From a virus, in the IMG/VR virus record IMGVR_UViG_3300044940_000694, positions 1-41,628 of that record: DNA of 41,628 bases. One strand, given 5' to 3'. Below are positions 7,029 through 14,701 of this stretch, piece after piece (positions within the stretch are counted from its first letter, which is position 1; each line of letters opens with the position of its first letter). Both the position numbers and the translations under genes were made by a program. The notes under the pieces are model-generated. The model saw nothing but the letters and a program-made list of their open reading frames with translations, was not told the DNA's origin and did not search any database.

Positions 7029-7345
7029 GCGCGCCCGAGAGCTATCCCTGCCTCGCGTGCGACGCCACCGGCCAGCTCCGCGCGGTCGGCAAGTTCGCCG
7101 CTCGCCCCTGCCCGCGCTGCGTCGGGGGCCGGATGTCGCGCGAGCGCGTCGCGAAGCAGATCGTCAACGCCGCGATCTCAGTGCGGCAGTTCGGCTTCGG
7201 CGCCGAGCCGTACATCGCGCTCGCCGAAGCGTGCGAGGACGAAGGGCTGCTCACGCCCTGGCGCCGCGCGCACGAGCTGCTCGCTGAGCGAGGGCCGCTC
7301 GTCCGCTACGTCCCGATCGACTCGAACGGGAGGGTGTCGCTGTGA
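7025..7345 (+). CDS. Zinc-knuckle protein (DnaJ-like CxxC pairs)
   Basis: A 106-aa protein opening with two CxxC pairs 18 residues apart (CLACDATGQL, then RPCPRCVGGRM), the spacing of one half of a DnaJ-type zinc centre, followed by helices (KQIVNAAISVRQFG, EPYIALAEACEDEGLL). It probably binds protein or nucleic acid. The phrase FAARPCP also occurs in the sigma region-4 protein at 3053-3637. ATG 7025 overlaps the preceding stop as ATGA. Confidence 0.7.
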   Translation: MSAPESYPCLACDATGQLRAVGKFAARPCPRCVGGRMSRERVAKQIVNAAISVRQFGFGAEPYIALAEACEDEGLLTPWRRAHELLAERGPLVRYVPIDSNGRVSL

Positions 7346-7797
7346 ACTCACTGGAGATTCAGTGCTCGTTCTGCGACGCCGCGGCAACGGGATGCGCCCC
7401 GTCAGCCGGGGTGCGGAGCTGCGAGCGCCACACGGAAGCAGCGCAGCGCCTGGCGGTGGATGTCATCGACGCGCAGCCGATCCTCGCCGCAGCGCTCAAC
7501 GACGCGCGCGTCTCGTTCGCGCTACAGGCCTACGCCCGAGAGGGGCAAGCGACAGAGGAGCCGTGGAAGCGCGCGCTCACAGCGGCGCAGGACATCGGCG
7601 CCGAAACCCTCATCGCGTGCACCGGCGGCCGTACGGTCCACACCGAGCTCGAAGCGATCGACGAGGGCTACCGCCTCGCGAACGCCGCGGAGTACTCGCC
7701 GCTCGCGCCGCATGTTCGCGCGAAGGTCGACCCGCTCATCGCCCAGCTGATCGCAGCGCTCCGCGACGTGAGCGCGAGACGTGGAGGACTCCGGTGA
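7342..7797 (+). CDS. Hypothetical protein with N-terminal CxxC
   Basis: A 151-aa protein with C8-x2-C11 (CSFCDAAATGC...) and further cysteines (VRSCERH) that could form a small zinc site, then mostly helical sequence ending in an Arg-rich tail (VSARRGGLR). No family is recognised. The GTG start overlaps the upstream stop (GTGA). Confidence 0.7.
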   Translation: MNSLEIQCSFCDAAATGCAPSAGVRSCERHTEAAQRLAVDVIDAQPILAAALNDARVSFALQAYAREGQATEEPWKRALTAAQDIGAETLIACTGGRTVHTELEAIDEGYRLANAAEYSPLAPHVRAKVDPLIAQLIAALRDVSARRGGLR

Positions 7798-7913
7798 CAG
7801 CGCACGACTTTCAGCCGGCGCGCGGCGTCGACGTGTGCTCGCGCTGTGGATGCGAGCGCCGCATCGCCTGGAATCCGCCGCGCCTGAAGCGTCACGACGG
7901 GGGTGCGCGATGA
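7794..7913 (+). CDS. 39-aa zinc-finger-like microprotein
   Basis: A short frame from GTG 7794 to TGA 7911-7913, with GTGA and ATGA overlaps on its two sides. The product carries CSRCGCERRIAW after HDFQPARGVDV, a compact Cys/His pattern seen in small phage zinc proteins. The function is unknown. The exact coupling to both neighbours and the Cys motif argue that it is a true gene. Confidence 0.6.
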   Translation: MTAHDFQPARGVDVCSRCGCERRIAWNPPRLKRHDGGAR

Positions 7914-8044
7914 TCGGCCACAGCGACGTCACGATCGAAGCGGACGAGCTCATCGTCGACCTGTTCGCCGGCGGAGGCGGGGCATCCACGGGCATCGAGC
8001 GCGCGAACTTCACTCAACCCATCAAGGCCCGGAGGGCAGCATGA
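7910..8044 (+). pseudogene. 5' remnant of a C5-cytosine DNA methyltransferase
   Basis: A 44-aa frame containing ELIVDLFAGGGGASTGIE, the AdoMet-binding motif I and following helix of Dcm-type cytosine methyltransferases. A full enzyme needs about 300 or more residues with the PCQ and ENV motifs, and none follow: the frame ends after a short unrelated tail. It remains coupled on both sides by ATGA overlaps, its stop overlapping the ATG of the helicase/methyltransferase fusion. It is most likely a stub left when a methyltransferase was replaced. A retained role in translational coupling or AdoMet binding cannot be excluded. Confidence 0.7.
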
Positions 8045-10779
8045 ACTCTCGCACTGTTGAACCGAACGCCTCTGCGGCCGCGGGCCGCTTCATCGACACC
8101 GCCGCAGAGCGCCCCATCGTCGAGCGGCAGACACCGCGCGCGCAGGCCGAGGCCTCGCCCGACGACTACGAGCGCTTCATCCACGGCAAGCGCGTCGAGG
8201 CGCCGGTGCGCGGCTTCGACGCCCCGCTTCCGCTGAGCCCCATCCTCAAGCCCTTCCAGGGCGCGATCGTGCTGTGGGCGCTCAAGCTCGGGTGCGCCGC
8301 GGTGTTCGCGTCGTTCGGGCTGGGCAAGTCCATGCAGCAGCTCGAATGGAGCCGACAGTGCGCCGCGCACACCGGCAAGGCCTCGCTCATCATCGCCCCG
8401 CTCGGGGTGCGCGCGGAGTTCCTCGCGGACGCCGCGAAGCTCGGCGTGGGGCTGCGGTTCATTCGCACCGACGCCGAGGCAGACATCGACGCGGGCGGCC
8501 TCTACCTCACCAACTACGAGTCGGTCCGCGAGAGGAAGATCGACCCGCGGCGCTTCGGCGCCGTGTCGCTCGACGAGGCGGACGTGCTGCGCGGGATGGG
8601 CGGGACGAAGACGTTTCGCGAGTTCATGGCGAAGCTCGAGCACGGCCCGGTGAAGTACAAGCTCGTCGCCACCGCGACGCCGGCGCCGAACGACTACCAG
8701 GAGTTGCTCGCGTATGCGGCGTTCCTCGGGGTGATGGACATCGGCGACGCGCGCACGCGGTTCTTCAAGCGCAACCCCGAGAAGGCCGACGACCTCACGA
8801 TCCACCCACACAAGGAGGATGAGTTCTGGGCCTGGGTCGCGTCCTGGGCGTGCGTGGTGTCGAAGCCCTCGGACATCGATCCGTCGTTCGACGACTCGGA
8901 TTACGTGCTCCCCGAGCTCCGGCTTCACTGGCACGAGCTCGCGACGGACCACCACGAGGCAGGGTTCGAGTCGAACGGGCAGGCGAAGCTGGTGAAGGAC
9001 TCGGCGGAGGGCATCGTGGGCGCGTCCCGCGAGAAGCGCGACTCGCTGCCTCGCCGCGTCGCGAAGCTCGAAGAGCTCGTCCGAGGGCTGTGCCAGGGCG
9101 GCAACGTCATCGACCAGCCCGTGATCTGGGTGGACCAGAATGCCGAGCAGAAGGCCGTTGAGGGCGTGCTGACCAAGCTCGGGGTGACGTGCGTCTCGCT
9201 CTACGGCAAGGACGACCCGGACCATCGCGACGCGGCGATCGGCCGCTGGAAGCGCCGCGAGGTGGACGCGTTCGTCTCGAAGCCCGTGATGTTCGGCGCC
9301 GGGGTGAACCTCCAGCAGTCACACACGATGATCTTCGCGGGCATCGGGTACAAGGCGAAGGACTGGATGCAGGCGGTGCATCGCATCTACCGCTTCCTCC
9401 AGAGGCACCCGTGCGACGTCCACATGATCTACACGGACGCCGAGCGGGAGGTGCGACGCGCGCTCGAAGAGAAGTGGGCGCAGCACAAGGTGCTCGTCGC
9501 GCGGATGACGACCCTCGTGCACGAGCACGGCCTCTCGAAGATGCGCGAGATCGTCCGACGCGCGACGGACGTCAGCCGCGTCGAGGTGCGCACGCGCGAC
9601 GCGGTGCTCGTGAACAACGACTGCGTGCTCGAGCTGCGATCGATGGCCGAGAACTCCATCGGCGCGGTCATCTCGTCGATCCCGTTCTCGATGCAGTACG
9701 AGTACTCGCCGCACTACCGGGACTTCGGGCACAACGAGTCGAACGAGGGGTTCTGGAAGCAGATGCGCTTCCTCATCCCCGAGCTGCTCCGGGTGCTCGA
9801 GCCCGGTCGCATCGCGGCGATCCACGTCAAGGACCGCGTCGTGCCAGGCGGCTTGAATGGGCTCGGGTTTCAGACGGTCTACCCGTTCCACGCCGACGCG
9901 ATCCGCGAGTTCGCCGCGGCGGGATTCGGGTACATGGGCATGGTCACGGTCGTCACCGACGTCGTGCGGGAGAACAACCAGACCTACCGTCTCTCGTACA
10001 CGGAGCAGTGCCGCGACGGGACGAAGATGGGCGTCGGGATGCCCGAGTACATCCTGCTCTTCCGCAAGCCCCAGACGGACACCACGAAGAGCTACGCCGA
10101 CCGGCCGGTGGTCAAGCAGAGGGACGTCGACGAGCACGGCGCCAAGCGCACCGGCGAGCGCGTCTACTCCCTCGGCCGCTGGCAGATCGACGCCCACTCG
10201 TTCCACCGATCGAGCGGGAACCGACTGCTGCGCGCTGACGAGCTCGAGGGGCTGACGCACGCGGAGATGTTCAAGCTCTTCCGCGCGTTCTCGCTCTCGG
10301 ACGAACCGTACGACTACGAGCACCACGTCTCGCTCAACGACAAGCTCGCGGAGATGAGGAAGCTGCCGACGACGTTCATGCTGCTTCAGCCGCAGTCGCG
10401 CAGCCCGCACGTTTGGTCGGACGTGATGCGCGCCCGCACCCTGAACACCGCGCAGAGCGCGCAGGGCCGCGAGCAGCACGTCTGCCCTCTTCAATTCGAC
10501 ATCGTCGAGCGGCTGATCAACCGCTTCACCATGGAGGGAGAGACAGTGCTCGACCCCTTCGGCGGCATCGGGACAGTCGCCTACTGCGCGACACGCATGA
10601 TGCGCCGCGCCGTGAGCGTGGAGCTGAACCCCGCCTACCACCGCGACGCCGTGCGGTACGCGCGCGACGCTGAGCGCGAGATGGGCACCCCGACGCTCTT
10701 CGACCTGCTGGAGATCAAGGACGCGCTAGCGTCGTCTACGGTCGACGATGACGTGCCGGAAGAGGCGGTCGGCGCATGA
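8041..10779 (+). CDS. SNF2-type helicase fused to N6/N4 DNA methyltransferase
   Basis: A 912-aa two-part enzyme. Residues about 60-480 are a SNF2/superfamily-2 motor: Walker A FGLGKS (92-97), motif II LDEAD (177-181), SAT-like VATATPAP, and C-terminal lobe motifs GAGVNLQQS (~420) and QAVHRIYRF (~445). Residues about 530-870 are a beta-type amino-methyltransferase with motif IV written SSIPFS (~545) instead of DPPY/SPPY, and motif I DPFGGIGTV (~838) after it. It would move along DNA and methylate adenine or cytosine, perhaps protecting phage DNA from host restriction. No cognate nuclease is nearby. ATG 8041 overlaps the stop of the methyltransferase stub. Confidence 0.88.
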   Translation: MNSRTVEPNASAAAGRFIDTAAERPIVERQTPRAQAEASPDDYERFIHGKRVEAPVRGFDAPLPLSPILKPFQGAIVLWALKLGCAAVFASFGLGKSMQQLEWSRQCAAHTGKASLIIAPLGVRAEFLADAAKLGVGLRFIRTDAEADIDAGGLYLTNYESVRERKIDPRRFGAVSLDEADVLRGMGGTKTFREFMAKLEHGPVKYKLVATATPAPNDYQELLAYAAFLGVMDIGDARTRFFKRNPEKADDLTIHPHKEDEFWAWVASWACVVSKPSDIDPSFDDSDYVLPELRLHWHELATDHHEAGFESNGQAKLVKDSAEGIVGASREKRDSLPRRVAKLEELVRGLCQGGNVIDQPVIWVDQNAEQKAVEGVLTKLGVTCVSLYGKDDPDHRDAAIGRWKRREVDAFVSKPVMFGAGVNLQQSHTMIFAGIGYKAKDWMQAVHRIYRFLQRHPCDVHMIYTDAEREVRRALEEKWAQHKVLVARMTTLVHEHGLSKMREIVRRATDVSRVEVRTRDAVLVNNDCVLELRSMAENSIGAVISSIPFSMQYEYSPHYRDFGHNESNEGFWKQMRFLIPELLRVLEPGRIAAIHVKDRVVPGGLNGLGFQTVYPFHADAIREFAAAGFGYMGMVTVVTDVVRENNQTYRLSYTEQCRDGTKMGVGMPEYILLFRKPQTDTTKSYADRPVVKQRDVDEHGAKRTGERVYSLGRWQIDAHSFHRSSGNRLLRADELEGLTHAEMFKLFRAFSLSDEPYDYEHHVSLNDKLAEMRKLPTTFMLLQPQSRSPHVWSDVMRARTLNTAQSAQGREQHVCPLQFDIVERLINRFTMEGETVLDPFGGIGTVAYCATRMMRRAVSVELNPAYHRDAVRYARDAEREMGTPTLFDLLEIKDALASSTVDDDVPEEAVGA

Positions 10780-12227
10780 TGACCTGGTCGAAACTCGACT
10801 GTGCCTCGTGCTGGCACCCGAAAGTACTTCGCGTGGGCAACGAGGCATGGGGCGCGTTCCTGCGCATGGTGAGCCACTGCGCGCTGCAGTTGACCGATGG
10901 CGTGATCGACCAACGCACCGCGCTGGTGATCGCGGGTCGACAGAAGGTGATCGACAAGCTCGTCGCGGGCGGGCTGCTCGAGCTCAATGGAGACCAACTT
11001 CGGGTGCACGATTACCTCTCGTTCAACGCGAGTCGCGCTCAAGTCACTGCGAAGCGGGAAGCGAAGACCGAGCGTCAGAGCCGCTGGCGAAAGAAGGGCG
11101 GCGCAAACGCCGAATCTGCGCCAATCGCAGGGAAAAGCGGTGATGTAGACGCGTCTACAGAGCGTCTCGCGACGCATCTACAGCCCGTCTCCGACAGCGT
11201 CTCGCGACGCGTCACGAGACGCGACAGCGACGCCCGTGTAGACCGGGATACAGATACAGATACAGATACAGATACAGATACTCTCTCTAGTCTCTCTCAC
11301 GTTCGACTCGAGAGCGGGGCGAGAGGGACGGAGCAGCCCACCGAGCGAGAGCGACGAGCGGACGTCGAAGCCGTCGCCGAGCGCGGCCGGTTGATCGACC
11401 CGGCGCTCGACCGAGAGCCATCGAGCGCCCCGCCCGAACCATCGGCGCCGAGCGTGCGGCTCGTGGTGGACCTGCTGAACGACGGGAGCCACGGGGCTCT
11501 CGCGCTCGTGGTCGACTCGAACAGCACACGGTTGCTCAAGGCGAAGATCCGGGAGTTGTTCGAGGGTGCGGACACGATCGACGTCGAGGACTACGCCACG
11601 CTCGCCCTGTGGGCCTGCCCGAAGTTCGGAAACGGGCTGAGATGGGCGACGTCGAAGGGCGAGGCCGTGAGCGCCGCGTGGCTCGTGCACGGCAGCAACC
11701 TCGCGAACGCCGTCGGACAGGCGCTCGCGTGGTGGCGACGTACTGGGCATCGGCAGCACCGCGCCGCGCTCGACGAGCTGCTCGCGCGTCACGGCGTCGA
11801 GCCTGCGGAGGAGATCGAAAGCGACGACGAGGACGCTGGCGTGGAGAAGGCGCCGCGCGCACCCGAAGCCCCCGCCCTATCGCCAGCGCCGACCGTGGCG
11901 CCAGCCATCGCCCGAGAGCGCATGCGCGCCGCGCAGGCTGCCCTGGCGGCGGCAGGAAGTGCCCCGCCGTCGCGTACGGCGGCCCCGTCCGTCGAAGCTG
12001 ACCCCTCCGCCCGCACGTCGGAGCGTCGGAACCCAGCAGCGGGCACTGGACGGCCTCCTGTGGCCGATGACGCCGAGGCCGCGACGGCCAAGCTCGAAGA
12101 TCGACGAGCGCTGATCCGCGCCCAACTGGCGGAGGCCGCCGCACGGAATCTCACGCGACCGGCGGCGGCGAAGGTGCCGCCTGACGAACCAGAGCCAACG
12201 CAGCGCGCGGTGGGAGGTGAGCGATGA
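10776..12227 (+). CDS. Phage replication initiator-like protein (O-type)
   Basis: A 483-aa protein. The N-terminus (WHPKVLRVGNEAWGAFLRMV...VIAGRQKVIDKLVAGGLLEL...VHDYLSFN, residues ~12-85) is the winged-helix domain typical of phage replication proteins. A basic segment and a linker with repeated Asp-Thr follow, then a second helical domain (LLKAKIRELFEGADTIDVEDYATLALWA) and an Ala/Pro/Glu-rich tail. Position directly before DnaB, with an ATGA overlap, supports origin binding and helicase recruitment as in lambda O/P systems. The linker DNA carries an origin-like repeat cluster. Confidence 0.75.
   Translation: MMTWSKLDCASCWHPKVLRVGNEAWGAFLRMVSHCALQLTDGVIDQRTALVIAGRQKVIDKLVAGGLLELNGDQLRVHDYLSFNASRAQVTAKREAKTERQSRWRKKGGANAESAPIAGKSGDVDASTERLATHLQPVSDSVSRRVTRRDSDARVDRDTDTDTDTDTDTLSSLSHVRLESGARGTEQPTERERRADVEAVAERGRLIDPALDREPSSAPPEPSAPSVRLVVDLLNDGSHGALALVVDSNSTRLLKAKIRELFEGADTIDVEDYATLALWACPKFGNGLRWATSKGEAVSAAWLVHGSNLANAVGQALAWWRRTGHRQHRAALDELLARHGVEPAEEIESDDEDAGVEKAPRAPEAPALSPAPTVAPAIARERMRAAQAALAAAGSAPPSRTAAPSVEADPSARTSERRNPAAGTGRPPVADDAEAATAKLEDRRALIRAQLAEAAARNLTRPAAAKVPPDEPEPTQRAVGGER
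11144..11280. other. Candidate replication origin inside the initiator gene
   Basis: This stretch contains a perfect 16-bp palindrome TGTAGACGCGTCTACA (11144-11159), two exact 15-bp copies of AGCGTCTCGCGACGC (11161-11175 and 11196-11210), and an AT-rich tandem repeat GATA(CAGATA)5 (11247-11280) ahead of a pyrimidine-rich run. Iterons next to an AT-rich unwinding stretch within the initiator gene is the arrangement of lambda ori inside gene O. Inferred from pattern only. Confidence 0.55.
11247..11280 (+). repeat. Tandem hexamer repeat (CAGATA)5
   Basis: GATA followed by five uninterrupted CAGATA units, in frame as alternating Asp-Thr in the initiator linker. It is markedly richer in A+T than the surrounding sequence. 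It could serve DNA unwinding, or may simply be slippage-prone coding sequence. Confidence 0.9.
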
Positions 12228-13855
12228 CGCTGGTCGAGCGCAGAGCGAAGGGCGCGCGCGGTGGCCGTCAGCTCTCGGGACCCGACGATCAGGAATTCGC
12301 CGAGCTCGTGAACCGTCGCGAGCGAGACGCGCGGAGCAACACCCCACCACCGCATGACCTCGAGGCGGAGAAGGCCGTGCTCGGGGCGCTCATCCTCGAG
12401 CCAGACCTCTTCCCGCTGGTCGACGCGATCGTGCGCGCGGACGACTTCTACCACCCGGCGCACGCGGCGATCTATCGGGCCATGAGCGCGGTCGCGAGCA
12501 GTGAGCAGCCGTTCGACGTGCTGACCATTTCAGACGAGCTGCGGACGATGGAGCGGCTGAACTCCGTCGGGGGGATGCAGTACCTCGGGGAGCTGACGGA
12601 GAGCACCCCGACGACGCGTCATGTCGAGCGCCACGCGGAGATCGTCGTTTCTCTACGGGGCGCACGCGACTTCGCGCGATTCGGGATGCAGCTCTACGAC
12701 GCAGCGATGCGCGGCGGACGTCCCGATGAGCTCGCGGTGCTCACTTCGAGCTTCCTCGCATCCGGAGTGCGGACGAGCCAGAAGCTCGAAGTGATCTCCC
12801 TCGAAGCGATCACCCGCAACGAATACGACCGCATCGGTGCGACCCTCGAGCGACGCGACCGCGGCGAGCGGCCCATCGACGAGATCCCGACGGGGCTAGC
12901 CTCGCTCGACGCCGCGATCGGCGGCGGTACCCAGCGCACGCACCTGATCGTCATCGCCGCGCGCCCCGCCATGGGCAAGAGCGCGCTCGCTGGCGAGCTG
13001 CTCTTCCTCTCGTCGCAGGCGACCGGGGACTGGTCGGTGTTCTTCGCGCTGGAGATGACCTGCGTCGAGCTGCAGCGTCGGTACGTCACCGGGCTCAGCG
13101 GCGTGCCGAACGACGTCATCCGACGCGCGGCGTTCACCGAGGAGCAGATGGACGCGTACAACGCCGCGGGACCCATCGTCGCGAGGGTGCCGGTGTTCGT
13201 CGTCGACGCCGCCGGCCAGACGCTCGCGGCGATCCGATCGACCTGCGTGAAGCTGAAGGCACGCGCCGAGGCGGAGGGCAAGCGGCTCGGGCTCGTCGCC
13301 GTAGACTACCTGCAGCTCATGGAGGCCGAGGGCGCAGGCGGAGCGAACGACGCGAGCCGAGAGCAGTTCATCGCGCGCGTCAGCCGCGGGCTGAAGGTGC
13401 TCGCCAAGGACCTCGACGTCACCATCCTGTGCCTCTCCCAGCTCAACCGCGCGCTGGAGAGCCGCTCGGACAAGAGGCCCATGCTCTCGGACCTCCGAGA
13501 GTCGGGCGCGATCGAGCAGGACGCAAACCAGGTGTGGTTCATCTACCGCGACGAGGTCTACGACAAGCAGAGCCAGGACAAGGGGGTGGCGGAGATCATC
13601 ATCGCCAAGCAGCGCGATGGGAAGCCGACCACCGTCCGGCTCGCGTTCGACGGCAGCCGCACCTGGTTCAGCGAGTTCGCCGATGAGGACCCGCGACGGT
13701 TCGAGGCGCCGTACATCCCGCCCGAGCGCGGAGGCAAGCGCGGCAAGAAGGGCCAGCGAGGTGAGCATGGCGCAGGCGGTGGGTACGGCGGAGCGTACGA
13801 TCACGCGAGCGGCCCCGAGGACTTCGGGGGCAACCCGAGCGGGGTGGAGTGGTGA
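12224..13855 (+). CDS. dnaB: Replicative DNA helicase, DnaB family
   Basis: A 543-aa hexameric helicase. The N-terminal DnaB domain begins around residue 34 (PPHDLEAEKAVLGALIL, then ADDFYHPAHAAIYRAM). The RecA-like motor has Walker A ARPAMGKSA (~246-254), motif H2 region FFALEM, Walker B/H3 VDYLQLME (~361-368) and the H4 tail SQLNRALESR with DLRESGAIEQDA. It would unwind phage DNA at the fork, loaded by the preceding gene product. A Gly/Lys-rich extension follows the core (ERGGKRGKKGQRG). It overlaps its neighbours by ATGA and GTGA. Confidence 0.95.
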   Translation: MTLVERRAKGARGGRQLSGPDDQEFAELVNRRERDARSNTPPPHDLEAEKAVLGALILEPDLFPLVDAIVRADDFYHPAHAAIYRAMSAVASSEQPFDVLTISDELRTMERLNSVGGMQYLGELTESTPTTRHVERHAEIVVSLRGARDFARFGMQLYDAAMRGGRPDELAVLTSSFLASGVRTSQKLEVISLEAITRNEYDRIGATLERRDRGERPIDEIPTGLASLDAAIGGGTQRTHLIVIAARPAMGKSALAGELLFLSSQATGDWSVFFALEMTCVELQRRYVTGLSGVPNDVIRRAAFTEEQMDAYNAAGPIVARVPVFVVDAAGQTLAAIRSTCVKLKARAEAEGKRLGLVAVDYLQLMEAEGAGGANDASREQFIARVSRGLKVLAKDLDVTILCLSQLNRALESRSDKRPMLSDLRESGAIEQDANQVWFIYRDEVYDKQSQDKGVAEIIIAKQRDGKPTTVRLAFDGSRTWFSEFADEDPRRFEAPYIPPERGGKRGKKGQRGEHGAGGGYGGAYDHASGPEDFGGNPSGVEW

Positions 13856-14151
13856 CAGTCCGCTTCGAACAGCCAGGCGCGCGCATCCCGTCGACGCCCG
13901 AGGAGATCGCCGCGTACCTCGCGCGCAAGACCGAGCGGCTCACCGTCGAGGGAGAGGCGCACCACCGCGCTGCCGAGGCCATCGCTGCTCTCCGGCAGGA
14001 GCGAGGCGCAGGAGCCGAGGGAGAGGACGTGCTCTCGAGGCTCGAGGGGGAGGCTCGTGACAGCGCAGTGAGAGCGTTTCGGGCTGCGCTTTTGCTGGTA
14101 GACACAACGCCCGCGAGCGATAGAGCCGACGGCTCCAGCGAGGGCAGCTGA
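13852..14151 (+). CDS. Hypothetical small helical protein
   Basis: A 99-aa protein, GTG start overlapping the dnaB stop (GTGA). It is predicted almost all helix (TPEEIAAYLARKTERLTVEGEAHHRAAEAIAALRQER), acidic and soluble, possibly a coiled coil. No family is recognised. Position suggests a replication accessory role such as a helicase partner, without further support. Confidence 0.6.
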   Translation: MTVRFEQPGARIPSTPEEIAAYLARKTERLTVEGEAHHRAAEAIAALRQERGAGAEGEDVLSRLEGEARDSAVRAFRAALLLVDTTPASDRADGSSEGS

Positions 14152-14194
14152 GCTCTCGGCGGCGGGGCGACGCGAGGGGTGAGCGACGGGGAGC

Positions 14195-14276
14195 GATACC
14201 AGCGCGACCATTTGGTGACACCCGCTCGGACAAATGGGCCTTCCCGCGCGGCCATGCGAGGTGCGGCACATGGCGA
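14195..14276 (+). repeat. 82-bp leader repeat, copy 1
   Basis: Copy 1 of an 82-base direct repeat that ends in ATGGCGA, the start of the gene at 14270. It holds an inverted repeat CCATTTG / CAAATGG (14208-14214 and 14231-14237, 16-base loop) and the ribosome-binding site GAGGTG. It differs from copy 2 (15458-15539) at 4 of 82 positions with no gaps. It probably acts as a transplantable promoter/leader or operator module. Confidence 0.9.
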
Positions 14277-14701
14277 ACGCGCACCCCACACGCGCTACCG
14301 GCAAACCGTCGCTCGCGCTGCAGCTGGCGAGGTACACGGCGCACCTCCGCTCCCTCCCGCTCGGGGAGGTGATCGCTGCCCGCGTCACCTTCGCAGCGGC
14401 CGAGGCGGGCGTCATCGAGCCGGGCGTCCGACCGGAGCCTGCGCCCGATGCGGCGCGTACGTTCCGCGACACCACCCTGCGCCTCTCGTCCCTCGTGCAA
14501 GCGCAGACCGGAGACCCGGAAGCGCGGCGCGCGGTGGAGGAGGCGTTCGCCGAAGCCGGGCGCTTCGTGCTCGGGCGGTTCGTCATCGCGACGGGAGAGG
14601 GCGTCAACGAGGCGAACGCGGCGCAGGCTCGGCGTGGATCCCACAAACGGACCCGCTCACTGGAGAGCTTTTCTACAGACATCGAGACGAGGAAACGATG
14701 A
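14270..14701 (+). CDS. Hypothetical protein after leader repeat 1
   Basis: A 143-aa protein (MANAHPTRATGKPSLALQL...) of mainly helical, Ala-rich sequence, with a basic C-terminus (RRGSHKRTRSLE) that could touch nucleic acid. No family is recognised. ATG 14270 lies 11 bases after GAGGTG in the duplicated leader; a longer in-frame start at 14234 would place the leader repeat inside the protein. The stop overlaps the next ATG (ATGA). Confidence 0.65.
   Translation: MANAHPTRATGKPSLALQLARYTAHLRSLPLGEVIAARVTFAAAEAGVIEPGVRPEPAPDAARTFRDTTLRLSSLVQAQTGDPEARRAVEEAFAEAGRFVLGRFVIATGEGVNEANAAQARRGSHKRTRSLESFSTDIETRKR

Noticed and set aside
8014-9225. 403-codon minus-strand frame
   Set aside because: Shadow of the helicase/methyltransferase gene, whose motifs are unambiguous on the plus strand.
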